The translations under genes were made by a program, and so were the position numbers. This document shows, piece by piece, positions 1-7,937 of a stretch of 14,552 nucleotides of DNA (within the stretch, counting starts at the first letter, position 1; every line of letters starts with the position of its first letter). Source of the DNA: an uncultured Prevotellaceae bacterium (GTDB lineage: Bacteria; Bacteroidota; Bacteroidia; Bacteroidales; Bacteroidaceae); the NCBI GenBank assembly GCA_958404085.1, contig CATXZX010000005.1, positions 1-14,552 of the forward strand, in the 5' to 3' direction. The notes beneath the pieces were generated by a model. The model had not been told where the DNA came from and did no database searches. It worked only from the letters and a program-made list of their open reading frames with translations.

Positions 1-2831
1 ACTACATACCCGTATATGCCGCGACACCCGCCAGCGTGACGGGAGTATACCGTCCGGTCGTGTCGCTCAACGGCGTATGGGCTTTCCGCGAACGTTCGAA
101 CGACGACAAAGCCCCCTGGAAACAGATTGTTGTGCCCGGCGAATGGACCATGCAGGGCTGCAAGGTAGACTCGGCCGGCTTCGGCCGCTACCGCCGCACG
201 TTCGATGTGCCGACCGACTGGAACGGAAAGACCATGAAACTGCGTTTCGACGCCGTGGCAAGCGAATGTATCGTTTACCTGAACGGTCGGGAAGCCGGCA
301 AGCACCTCGGCGGACTCACAGCATTCGAACTCGACGCCACGCCTTACCTGAAACCCGGACAGAACACCGTCGAAGTGAGCGTCCGCAGCGAATCGCTGGC
401 CGACATGCTGGGCAGCTTCACGCAATATGCAGCCCATCAGATGGGCGGAATCACCCGCAAAGTGACCCTCTTTGCCGTTCCCGACGTACACATCTCCGAC
501 CTCCGCATCGTGACGGACCTCGACGAGGCTTATAAAGACGCCGAACTGCGTATCTACGCAACCATAAGCAACAACAGCAGGCAGAAACAGAGCGGCCACA
601 AACTGACACTGACCGTCGACGGCCTGCCCGTGAGCATCGTACAGGACATACCGGCCATAGAAGCCGGCAAGAGCTGGAGCGGATGGCTGAAAGGCAAGGT
701 GATGTCACCCAAGAAATGGGACAGCGAACACCCCAACCGCTACACCCTGCTGGCCTCGCTCTCGCAGAACGGAGCCGAGACGGAACAGGTCCAGAAAAAA
801 TTCGGTTTCCGCGAAGTGGAAGTCAAGGGCAATACGCTCTATGTCAACGGTACGGCCGTCAAACTGCGCGGTGTGTGCCGCCACGAGGTACATCCGCTGA
901 CCGGACGCGTCATACCGGCCGACCTGGCACGCAAAGACGCCGAACTCTACCGCGCCGGCAACTGTAACTTTATCCGTACGTCGCACTATCCCCCCTCGGA
1001 AGAGTTCATCGAAATCTGCGACGAGGTGGGACTTTTCGTCGAACTCGAAGCTCCGGTTTGCTGGGTGGGCCACCATGCCAACGAGAACTGGACCCGTCTG
1101 AACTACCGCGACGACAAATATTACGACTACATCCGCCAGGCCAACATCGAGACGGTTCATTTCTACCGCAACCATCCTTCTATCCTCTTCTGGTCGCTGG
1201 CCAACGAATCCTATTGGAACAAAAACTTCGCGCAAGTACAGGAATACGTACGCAAGGCCGACCCCACCCGTCCGCGCACCTTCCACGACCAGTCGTACGG
1301 CGGCTTCAACAACCAGGGAAGCACCACGCCCATCGCCAATATCCACTATCCCGGCCCCGGCGGCTACAAGATGGGACCGAAGAACGAACGTCCGCTGATC
1401 TACGGCGAATACTGTCACCTGAACGTGTACAACCGCAGCGAACTCGTGACCGACCCGGGCATCCGGAGCGACTGGGCGCTGGCCATAGCGCCGACATGGG
1501 AGAACATGTATAAGACCCAGGGCATACTGGGTGGCTCCATCTGGTCGGGCATAGACGATATTTTCCAACTGCCCGACGGAAATGCCGTAGGCTACGGCGC
1601 ATGGGGACCGATAGACGGATGGCGTCGTCCGAAGCCCGAGTACTGGGACATGAAGAAGAGCTACAGCCCCATACGCGTCCGGACCCGCAACCTGACACCG
1701 GCTGCCACGCTCAGCATCGACATAGAGAACCGCTACTTCTTCACCAACCTGAACGAAATCCGCACCACATGGACTTACGGCAACGAAGAGGGCGTCATGC
1801 AGATTGACCTGGCCCCGGGCCAGAGCGGCAAGTTCAACATTGCCGTCAAGAACCCTTCGGCCGCCAACGAACTGCACCTGAAGTTCTATTCGCCCGACGG
1901 TGTACTCGTAGACGAGGAACTCATTGCCGTAGGCCGCCAGGAACAGAACGAACTGCCCGACGTGGCCGCAGCCTCCACCAAACTGAAAAAGACGGCCCAG
2001 GCATTCCGCATCACGGGCAAGGACTTTCTGTGCGAAATAAGCCGTACGACGGGACAAATCATCACCCTGACGCGCGAAAACACACCGTACCTGTGCGGCG
2101 GACCGCTCCTGATGGCGCTCCCCCTGACGGGCGGAGGCTGTTACCCGAACCATAACGCCAACACACCGGTGTTCAACGATGTATGCAAAAACTGGAAGGC
2201 CACCAGCGTAGAGGCTGAGAAAAAAGGCGAATCGGTAGTAGTCACCGTCAAAGGAAGTTACGACGAAATGGAAGGAAGCTACACGCTCACCATCAACGCC
2301 AACGGCGAACTGAAAGCCGACTACAATTTCACCTCGAAGCAGAACGTCAACCCGCGCCAGTGGGGACTCGTGTTCGAAGCGCCCAAGGCCTTCGACCGCA
2401 ACTACTGGAGGCGCGAGGGCATCTGGAGCAACTATCCGGCCGACCACATCAGCCGCCCGAGCGGCGAGGCCATGCTGTTCTATGCCGACGCACCGAAGAA
2501 CGCCAACCCGCGCATTGCGCCTGCCTGCTCGTGGAGCCACGACGCCAATGAGTTGGGAAGCTGCGATTTCCGGTCTACGCGCCGCAACATCTGGTATGCC
2601 GGTCTGAAAACCGCCAAAGACCAAAACATCACCGTACGCTCCAATGGAAAACAGCACTGGCGCTCCTGGCTCGAGGGCGACCGCTGCATCCGTTTCCTCG
2701 TGGCCGACTTCGTAACGGCCGGCGACGAGATGTTCCTCGGAAGCTACTACGGTCCGTACCGCAAACCCATCAAAAAGGGCGACAACATAGGCGGCAGCAT
2801 CCAGCTGCGCAACGGTATCGACAAGAAATAA
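1..2831 (+). CDS. GH2 family glycoside hydrolase (LacZ-like beta-galactosidase/beta-glucuronidase type), 5' end cut by window
   Basis: The reading frame is open to the left edge (…YAATPASV precedes the first possible start, a GTG at 36), so about 942 residues are visible and the true start, with any signal peptide, lies outside. Numbering from the GTG, a jelly-roll sugar-binding domain spans about 10-150, an Ig-like sandwich 155-265, and a TIM barrel about 270-545. A LacZ-like domain 4 and a large C-terminal beta-sandwich (about 655-925) follow. The motif SLANES supplies the likely acid/base Glu391 and IYGEYCH the likely nucleophile Glu458, matching the paired glutamates of family GH2. The enzyme should hydrolyse a terminal beta-linked sugar from an oligosaccharide; the substrate cannot be read from sequence. 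The five-domain plan favours a beta-galactosidase over a short beta-glucuronidase. A hairpin follows the TAA stop, so the next gene is probably transcribed separately. The family call is secure; the substrate is not. Confidence 0.93.
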   Translation, partial: YIPVYAATPASVTGVYRPVVSLNGVWAFRERSNDDKAPWKQIVVPGEWTMQGCKVDSAGFGRYRRTFDVPTDWNGKTMKLRFDAVASECIVYLNGREAGKHLGGLTAFELDATPYLKPGQNTVEVSVRSESLADMLGSFTQYAAHQMGGITRKVTLFAVPDVHISDLRIVTDLDEAYKDAELRIYATISNNSRQKQSGHKLTLTVDGLPVSIVQDIPAIEAGKSWSGWLKGKVMSPKKWDSEHPNRYTLLASLSQNGAETEQVQKKFGFREVEVKGNTLYVNGTAVKLRGVCRHEVHPLTGRVIPADLARKDAELYRAGNCNFIRTSHYPPSEEFIEICDEVGLFVELEAPVCWVGHHANENWTRLNYRDDKYYDYIRQANIETVHFYRNHPSILFWSLANESYWNKNFAQVQEYVRKADPTRPRTFHDQSYGGFNNQGSTTPIANIHYPGPGGYKMGPKNERPLIYGEYCHLNVYNRSELVTDPGIRSDWALAIAPTWENMYKTQGILGGSIWSGIDDIFQLPDGNAVGYGAWGPIDGWRRPKPEYWDMKKSYSPIRVRTRNLTPAATLSIDIENRYFFTNLNEIRTTWTYGNEEGVMQIDLAPGQSGKFNIAVKNPSAANELHLKFYSPDGVLVDEELIAVGRQEQNELPDVAAASTKLKKTAQAFRITGKDFLCEISRTTGQIITLTRENTPYLCGGPLLMALPLTGGGCYPNHNANTPVFNDVCKNWKATSVEAEKKGESVVVTVKGSYDEMEGSYTLTINANGELKADYNFTSKQNVNPRQWGLVFEAPKAFDRNYWRREGIWSNYPADHISRPSGEAMLFYADAPKNANPRIAPACSWSHDANELGSCDFRSTRRNIWYAGLKTAKDQNITVRSNGKQHWRSWLEGDRCIRFLVADFVTAGDEMFLGSYYGPYRKPIKKGDNIGGSIQLRNGIDKK

Positions 2832-2859
2832 GACTATCCCTCGGGACAGTCCCCTGAAC

Positions 2860-2910
2860 GCAGCATCCCCGGAAGGCCGACACACAGGCCTTCCGGGGAT
2901 GCTGCATTTA
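2860..2910 (+). terminator. Hairpin terminator after the GH2 gene
   Basis: A perfect 19-bp inverted repeat (arms 2860-2878 and 2887-2905, 8-nt loop) starts 28 nt after the GH2 stop codon. The following T tract is weak (ATTTA), so it may act as an mRNA 3'-end stabiliser as much as an intrinsic terminator. Confidence 0.75.
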
Positions 2911-3277
2911 CGCCCGACCTGCTCCCGGGCGACCGGAGCACACGGAACGGACGGACGGGCCTGCCATTTCGAAAAACCAGGCCCGCAATGGAAAAAAGCA
3001 GGCTACTTTTTCCGGACAGGGCTTGCAGCCCTCTTTCTGACCGGAGCATCGGGACAAATACGCCCATTCTACCCGAGCCGTCCACTGCGCCAGCGAATCC
3101 AGCCCTGAGCTGTTCAAAAAACAGCCATTCCGGACAAAAACACGACATTAGGTAAACAAAACGGAACAACCCTACCAAAATTGCAAAGACCAATTTACAA
3201 AATAATACTTAATACAAACAAGCCGCGCGGCATTTAGTTAAATAACAATAAAACGCCGCACAACTTGTTTCTTTTCA
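2906..3277. other. Intergenic region: hairpin-rich half, then AT-rich promoter-proximal half
   Basis: I see no convincing gene here. Roughly 2930-3050 is GC-rich and holds several small inverted repeats: 2956-2963 with 2978-2985; 2990-2996 with 3007-3013; and 3018-3022 with 3028-3032. The 10-mer GACCGGAGCA occurs twice, at 2931-2940 and 3039-3048. From about 3140 onward the sequence is AT-rich, with a self-complementary 10-mer (GCCGCGCGGC) at 3222-3231, 47 bp upstream of the -33 box of the next gene. Short open frames on both strands (for example 2899-3108 plus and 2834-3193 minus) resemble no family and overlap the terminator hairpin. Confidence 0.5.
2956..2985. repeat. Small inverted repeat, REP-like in appearance
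   Basis: Eight-base arms CGGGCCTG and CAGGCCCG flank an A/T-richer 14-nt loop, and the right arm is followed by CA. The outer ends (CGGGCCT … AGGCCCGCA) are the same as those of the larger palindrome at 7692-7742, which hints at a common element family. With only two dissimilar copies here, this is a weak inference. Confidence 0.35.
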
Positions 3278-3308
3278 TTTGTCTAGTTATACATTTCACG
3301 TATATTTG
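3278..3308 (+). promoter_or_regulatory. Bacteroidetes-type promoter of the secreted lectin/discoidin protein
   Basis: The -33 box TTTG (3278-3281) and the -7 box TATATTTG (3301-3308) are separated by 19 nt and both match the primary sigma consensus of Bacteroides (TTTG, then TANNTTTG). Transcription should start near 3315, giving an AT-rich leader of about 60 nt before the ATG at 3374. No Shine-Dalgarno sequence is present, as is usual in this phylum. Confidence 0.85.
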
Positions 3309-3373
3309 CAATTCAAAACATATCTAAATATCGCACACAATTCAATTATTTATTAACTAATCAAACACAAAAC

Positions 3374-6300
3374 ATGAAGAAGTTTTTACTTTCACTGATG
3401 CTTCTTATCGTCGCTGGCGGTATGGGCATGCAAGTAAATGCCGCGTGGAGAATTAAGGGAGACCCCGTTACCAAGGTGTCGGACCTTATGGATTATCTGC
3501 GCGCGCATGACGGTTCGGGATTGTTCGTTGTAGAGTGCCGCGGTGCAGACGCCAACTACGGCATCTATTGGCAGGCTCCCAACAGCTACGTACAGACGGA
3601 CTACATCCTCGACTCGCACATCATCCGGGTTGTCGATGCCGAAGCAACGCACGAAGGCACGGGTGGCCCTTACATCCAGTTGCAAAGCAACGCCACTGGA
3701 AAATGGTGGGGTGCAAGCAGTACTCAAAACGGTTTTTATTTCGAAGAACCGGGTAACATCGTACTGCTTCCTGCTTCCGTTTACGGACACGAAAGATCAG
3801 ACGGCCTCATCTTCGACGAAGAAAACGACGCGTTGGTATTCTGCGGATACCCCGTCGTGGGCGATGACAATTACAACAACTGGGGATTCGTATGCCAGCC
3901 GTGGGCCAACGCCAACTATCCCTACTTAGGTCACTTCACCGGTGTGGCAAACACGAACCAACTTTATTTATACGAAGTAGAAGAGTATGAAGACCTGCTT
4001 CAGGACCTCGACGCACTCATCAAGGACTACGAAGGCCAACGCGGACTCTACGTTGCCGGCAAAGGCCCCGGATTCTGCGACGAAGCAGCTATCTTGGCTT
4101 TCGATGCCGCCATGGAGAAAGCAAATGAAACCATCACCGACGAAACTGCTACCGACGAAGTACTGAAAGCGGTTATGGACGAACTGAAAGCCGCATTCAC
4201 GGCTATGGTTGCATCGCAGCAGGAAATCAAACAGGACGCATGGTATTACATCATCAGCGGTCTTGACGCATTTTTCAATCAGCAGGGTGTAGAGAAGGCC
4301 ATGTACGACGACGGAAGCAAACCCATGTGGGGCGATTTCAATCCGAACAAACCGAACCAAGTATTCCGCTTCACGAAAGCAAGCGACGGTTCGTACGCTA
4401 TCCAGAACCTGAAAACGGAACGCTACATCAATGGTGTCGGCGAAACCTCTGCAACCGTTAGTAGAAAACAGGCTCTCGTTTCACTGGGAGGCGGCTTCTT
4501 CAATATTAAAGACTTGAGCGGTACATACCACGCCAACGGCCACGCAAGCGGCGCAGGTAAAGGCAGCAACATCGTAAACTGGAACGGAGGTCTCAACTCG
4601 GCTTCTGCATGGAAGTTCATCGAAATCACCGATCCCGCAAGGCTCGATACGTTGAGAGAGACCATCAAACAGGAAAACCTGAACGACGCATTCCTCGCAG
4701 CACTGAACCAAGCCCGCAGCGACTCGGCTGCCGGTTACATAACGGCCATCCACAACGAAGTTACCTCCGCCAGCCAGCTGAGTACCAATGCTCAGGAACC
4801 GTCTGAAGGGCCTATCGCAAACCTGCTCGACGGTAATACGGAAACATTCTTCCACACATCGTGGAGTGTAGAGTCCGATCCGGTTCACTACCTGCAGATT
4901 GCGCTCAACAAACCGTTGCAGCAAATCGCACTTTACTGGTACAAGCGTGCTGGTAACAACAACAACCGTCCGGCCCGCGTGACCATTCTCGGCTCGAACG
5001 ACGGCGAACAGTTCGACTCCATCATGGTTCTGCAGAACGACCTGCCTTCTGCGGCAAGCAAACCGTCATATTTCTCTGAAATACTGAACCTCGGTAAGGA
5101 ATATTCGCACATTCGTCTGCGCGTAGACAGCACCAACACCGGAACGAAGTACTTCACGATGAGCGAATTTGCACTGACAGCAGACGGATTCCCCCTCGAC
5201 GAAGACAAATCCATGGGTCTGCGCGAAGACATGAAGGACGTATACGCTGCCCTGAAGGCCGCTATCGATGTAGCCCTCACAGTCGATCCTACGAAGGTTA
5301 CCCAAGAAGACATCGACGCCATTGTCGCTGCAAACGAAGCCTTCAGCAAAGCATATCCCGACACAACTGTTCTGAGCCAGGCTATCAGCCAGACAATGAA
5401 CTATGCCGCCAATGCACTCGTTGTAGCCGCCGGCCAGGAAGCAACAATGGGTATGTGTACGGATCAGACAAAGGTTGACGCCATGGCTGCCGCTGCTGCT
5501 GCTGCCCGCGCCGCACTCGATGCCAAACCTAAGATGACACGCGCCGAAATCGACGCCGAAGTTGCCAAACTGACCGCAGCCAACGAAGCCTTCTTCGATG
5601 TAGTGGTAATGCCCGAAGCCAACAAGTGGTACTACATGAAGAGCCTCTGCACCGGCCGCGAAGACAATACATACGGTTCTGTCGTATATCCGGAAGAGAA
5701 ACAAATCGGATCGCGCATCCTTTGGGGCGATGACGAAACCAAGGCTACCCAGAACACCAAATACATGTGGCGATTTGTTCCGGTTGAAGGCAAAGACAAA
5801 GTATATGCCGTACAGAACATGGGTACAGGTTACTACTTAGGCGAAGACCGTGGCCGTTCTACCGCATTCCTGCTGTCCGATACCGTTGTAGAATTCAAGA
5901 TAACTTATGTTGCAGGCGGTCAGTTGACACTGAAACAGAATAAAGCGAATTCTTACATGACCCACGCACAAGCAGACGGTACGGTTCTCGTTCCGTGGGA
6001 TGCAGAAGGAGGAAGTGCCTCGGCATGGACATTTGTTGCAGCCGATCCTGAAAATCAGGTAACAGAGACTATCCTGCTCAACAACAGCGGCGATGTAATC
6101 TGCTTGCCGTATGATATCACAGGCGACTTCTATGCTTACAACTACGATTTGGGTATCGAAGACGCGACCATCGGCGCTTACACCATTACCGACGCACGCT
6201 ACGACGAGAACCAGAACATCACCGAAATCGGTGTGACCGCAATGGAAATCGGCGAAGAGGGCATCCCGGCCGGAACTCCGTTCATGTTGATTGCAGGTGA

Positions 6301-6742
6301 TATCAATGCTGCAGAAGGTGCAGGCGATTCACTGCACATCGACCTCGGTCTGATCTTCGACAGCGAAATCAATACCGTGGCTAAGGAAAACAACGGTATG
6401 ATCGGCCTCATGGCTACGAAGACCATCGAGCAGACCGGTATCGGCTACTTCTCGCTGACCGAAGGACTCAAAGTATCAGAAGGCAGCATCGACATCACGG
6501 GCCAGACGGGTTACATCGACGGCCACAAAGTGGTAGCCAGCGGCAATGCCGACTTCTACATTCCGGTGAAGAACGGTACGATTACCGACATCAAACAGGC
6601 TATCAAGGATTCGAAAGCCATCGTAAATGTTTACACCGTAGACGGTAAGTTGGTTCGCAAGAACGTGAAGAACGCCGATGCCCTGAAGGGTCTCCAGAAG
6701 GGTCTCTACGTAGTAAACGGTAAAGTTTACTCGGTAAAATAA
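3374..6742 (+). CDS. Secreted modular lectin-like / F5/8 type C (discoidin) protein with C-terminal sorting-like tail
   Basis: A signal peptide (residues 1-23, cut after MQVNA) opens this 1122-residue protein. Lectin-like modules appear at about 24-195, 286-420 and 749-890, each with the Trp/Tyr-rich pattern of 'WYYI…' starts, 'YAIQNLKTERYI'-type strands and 'SAWKF/SAWTF' ends seen in beta-trefoil-like glycan-binding repeats. An F5/8 type C (CBM32-like) domain lies at about 465-605, from LLDGNTETFFHTSW to the MSEFAL end. Alanine-rich helical linkers occupy about 197-285, 420-460 and 615-745. Residues about 890-1080 resemble a beta-rich module common in Bacteroidales surface proteins (CLPYDI … GIPAGTPFMLI). 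The last 40 residues (VYTVDGKLVRK … GLYVVNGKVYSVK) look like a type A sorting-type tail. I see no catalytic domain, so a glycan-binding, adhesive or scaffolding role outside the cell is inferred. It has its own strong promoter and terminator, which suggests monocistronic, well-expressed transcription. The exact ligand is unknown. Confidence 0.85.
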   Translation: MKKFLLSLMLLIVAGGMGMQVNAAWRIKGDPVTKVSDLMDYLRAHDGSGLFVVECRGADANYGIYWQAPNSYVQTDYILDSHIIRVVDAEATHEGTGGPYIQLQSNATGKWWGASSTQNGFYFEEPGNIVLLPASVYGHERSDGLIFDEENDALVFCGYPVVGDDNYNNWGFVCQPWANANYPYLGHFTGVANTNQLYLYEVEEYEDLLQDLDALIKDYEGQRGLYVAGKGPGFCDEAAILAFDAAMEKANETITDETATDEVLKAVMDELKAAFTAMVASQQEIKQDAWYYIISGLDAFFNQQGVEKAMYDDGSKPMWGDFNPNKPNQVFRFTKASDGSYAIQNLKTERYINGVGETSATVSRKQALVSLGGGFFNIKDLSGTYHANGHASGAGKGSNIVNWNGGLNSASAWKFIEITDPARLDTLRETIKQENLNDAFLAALNQARSDSAAGYITAIHNEVTSASQLSTNAQEPSEGPIANLLDGNTETFFHTSWSVESDPVHYLQIALNKPLQQIALYWYKRAGNNNNRPARVTILGSNDGEQFDSIMVLQNDLPSAASKPSYFSEILNLGKEYSHIRLRVDSTNTGTKYFTMSEFALTADGFPLDEDKSMGLREDMKDVYAALKAAIDVALTVDPTKVTQEDIDAIVAANEAFSKAYPDTTVLSQAISQTMNYAANALVVAAGQEATMGMCTDQTKVDAMAAAAAAARAALDAKPKMTRAEIDAEVAKLTAANEAFFDVVVMPEANKWYYMKSLCTGREDNTYGSVVYPEEKQIGSRILWGDDETKATQNTKYMWRFVPVEGKDKVYAVQNMGTGYYLGEDRGRSTAFLLSDTVVEFKITYVAGGQLTLKQNKANSYMTHAQADGTVLVPWDAEGGSASAWTFVAADPENQVTETILLNNSGDVICLPYDITGDFYAYNYDLGIEDATIGAYTITDARYDENQNITEIGVTAMEIGEEGIPAGTPFMLIAGDINAAEGAGDSLHIDLGLIFDSEINTVAKENNGMIGLMATKTIEQTGIGYFSLTEGLKVSEGSIDITGQTGYIDGHKVVASGNADFYIPVKNGTITDIKQAIKDSKAIVNVYTVDGKLVRKNVKNADALKGLQKGLYVVNGKVYSVK

Positions 6743-6779
6743 GCATGTGACATCCATTTGATCCGAAAGGACACCTGAC

Positions 6780-6818
6780 AATCCGGAGGAAGCGGAAACG
6801 ACTTCCTCCGGATTTTTT
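6780..6818 (+). terminator. Rho-independent terminator of the secreted protein gene
   Basis: Thirteen-base perfect arms (6780-6792 and 6802-6814) enclose a 9-nt loop and run into a T tract (TTTTTT across 6813-6818). It lies 37 nt after the TAA stop and is a textbook intrinsic terminator. Confidence 0.93.
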
Positions 6819-7140
6819 ATGACCTTTACCATACAAACATATGAACTCAAAGAAAAATGCTATATCGGAGAGTATAAAAGCGCTATTCACAATGAAATAC
6901 ACACGAAAATACCTCAAACCTGCCATTCCGACCGCAGTGTTCGGCTGTTTATCGACCACCGAATACGCTACCACGGCATCCCGATTAACCCTATGCGACG
7001 GAACCGCCGTTGTCAAAGTAAGTAGACAATACAAACGCCCGTTTATACCCAATCTCTACGATACGATTGCCTACAATATTCTGAAATAACACGCAACACA
7101 ACGGAGTAGGTACCCTACATCTACCTGCCACACACTACAG
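6819..7140. other. AT-richer gap with no firmly supported gene
   Basis: This stretch between two terminators is lower in GC than the flanking genes. One plus-strand frame is open at 6841-7089 (82 residues, or 65 from an internal ATG at 6892), but it resembles no family I recognise, has no promoter of the TANNTTTG type and shows no clear signal peptide. A minus-strand frame at 6603-7052 runs into the coding region of the preceding gene and is a shadow. A small hairpin (GTAGG/CCTAC, 7106-7118) is also present. It may be plain spacer or decayed sequence. Confidence 0.45.
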
Positions 7141-7186
7141 AAAAAGAATCCATAGCATACGGCCCCAACCGTTCTGCTACGGATTC
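7141..7186 (-). terminator. Intrinsic terminator of the TSCPD gene
   Basis: Read on the minus strand, an imperfect hairpin (7186 to 7146; outer stem GAATCC/GGATTC, middle stem TAGCA/TGCTA, inner stem ACGG/CCGT) is followed directly by TTTTT (7145-7141). It begins 44 nt beyond the TSCPD stop codon. Confidence 0.8.
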
Positions 7187-7229
7187 TCTTCTTCAATCAG
7201 CAGGCATCGCCCCCTGAAGCCTTTACCGC

Positions 7230-7472
7230 CTATAACGCTCCCTTCAGGGCTTTTGCCAACTGGTCGGGACACGACGTCTGCTTCTGACCGCACCTGATTC
7301 CTTCAAGACGTGCCACGACATCCTCCGGCCGCATGCCCTTTATCAGCGAAGCAATGCCCTGCAAATTGCCATGACATCCTCCCGTAAACCGAACATCCTT
7401 TATCACACCATCTTCCAACTCCCATTCAATGAGACGCGAACACGTCCCCTGCGGAACATACCGATACTTCAT
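7230..7472 (-). CDS. TSCPD domain-containing small protein (TIGR03905-like)
   Basis: The 80-residue product starts at the ATG complementary to 7470-7472 (MKYRYVPQGTCS) and ends at TAG (7232-7230). The frame stays open upstream to 7622, but that extension is low-complexity, looks unlike the family and contains a -7-like promoter element, so I reject the longer start. The core FTGGCHGNLQGI and the C-terminal CGQKQTSCPDQLAKAL are the signature of the stand-alone TSCPD proteins; the same domain occurs as a C-terminal appendage of some ribonucleotide reductases. Conserved cysteines in the GGCHGN and TSCPD motifs suggest metal or thiol chemistry, but no biochemical role is established for the free-standing form. 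The gene is monocistronic, divergent from the glycosyltransferase gene, and has its own terminator. Confidence 0.9.
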   Translation of the reverse strand: MKYRYVPQGTCSRLIEWELEDGVIKDVRFTGGCHGNLQGIASLIKGMRPEDVVARLEGIRCGQKQTSCPDQLAKALKGAL

Positions 7473-7525
7473 AGCTACATTGTATTTATTTATCCTGGCC
7501 GCGGGTAAATCCTGCAAACCGATTG

Positions 7526-7533
7526 CAAAGATA
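7526..7533 (-). promoter_or_regulatory. Possible -7 element for the TSCPD gene
   Basis: TATCTTTG on the minus strand matches the Bacteroidetes -7 consensus and lies 53 nt upstream of the TSCPD ATG. No TTTG is found at the expected 19-21 nt distance. The only nearby one (complement of 7546-7549) leaves a 12-nt spacer, so the assignment is tentative. Confidence 0.45.
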
Positions 7534-7845
7534 TGGATAAAAATACAAATCCGCACTACGGCCGCCGTTGTGTCGTAAACAAAACAAATACGCAACCATT
7601 CGCGAATATCAGCCTTCGGCATATCCTCATCTCAAAGTTCATAACCCCATGTACAACCCGTGAATCACGCATTGCATCCGAAATCCGAACCCGGGCCTTG
7701 TATTTTGAACTTCGGGCCTCCTGATTCAAAATACAAGGCCCGCACTGCGCATCGCCGTCCACCGACAACACCCGGACACGCCGCAACAGCTCCGGACGAC
7801 TCAGACTATAAGTTCGCCGTCCCCTCCATTTTCGCACACGTAGAA
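7534..7845. other. Divergent intergenic region between TSCPD and GT9 genes
   Basis: No gene is supportable here. Short frames exist on both strands, but they read through the palindrome at 7692-7742 and resemble no family. The palindrome is the only distinct structure. It lies outside both flanking transcripts as judged from the mapped promoter elements. Confidence 0.5.
7692..7742. repeat. 18-bp perfect palindrome (hairpin/REP-like element)
   Basis: Arms 7692-7709 (CGGGCCTTGTATTTTGAA) and 7725-7742 are exact reverse complements, separated by a 15-nt spacer that itself contains a CGGGCC-like core (CTTCGGGCCTCCTGA). It has GC-rich outer ends and an AT-rich inner stem. There is no T tract on either side, so a simple intrinsic terminator is unlikely. 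It could be a repetitive extragenic palindrome, a protein-binding site, or part of an unmapped RNA. Confidence 0.7.
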
Positions 7846-7876
7846 TTTGAGCCGCCGTTTTTTTTTCGTACTTTTG
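7846..7876 (+). promoter_or_regulatory. Promoter of the GT9 glycosyltransferase gene
   Basis: TTTG at 7846-7849 and TACTTTTG at 7869-7876 are 19 nt apart and fit the Bacteroidetes consensus. The predicted transcription start is near 7883. A T-run (TTTTTTTTT, about 7858-7866) fills part of the spacer. Confidence 0.8.
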
Positions 7877-7937
7877 TTTCGGATAACAACACATGTCGAA
7901 GCACAGCCTTCGTCGGAAACCATTCATTACAGCACAG

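Noticed and set aside
705..2885. 726-codon open frame on the minus strand across the GH2 gene
   Set aside because: Antisense shadow created by GC-rich codon use; the product has no family-like motifs, whereas the plus strand encodes an unmistakable GH2 enzyme.
2834..3193. 119-codon minus-strand frame with a hydrophobic start
   Set aside because: It runs through the terminator hairpin and hairpin-rich spacer, has no family resemblance, and no promoter of the expected type was found on that strand.
5486..5515. GCN-rich alanine run in the secreted protein as a possible unstable repeat
   Set aside because: The run is short, codons are mixed, and it fits an Ala-rich helical linker.
7473..7622. 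N-terminal extension of the TSCPD protein to an upstream ATG
   Set aside because: The extension lacks family similarity and contains a TATCTTTG promoter-like box; the ATG at 7472 matches the family's usual 80-residue length.
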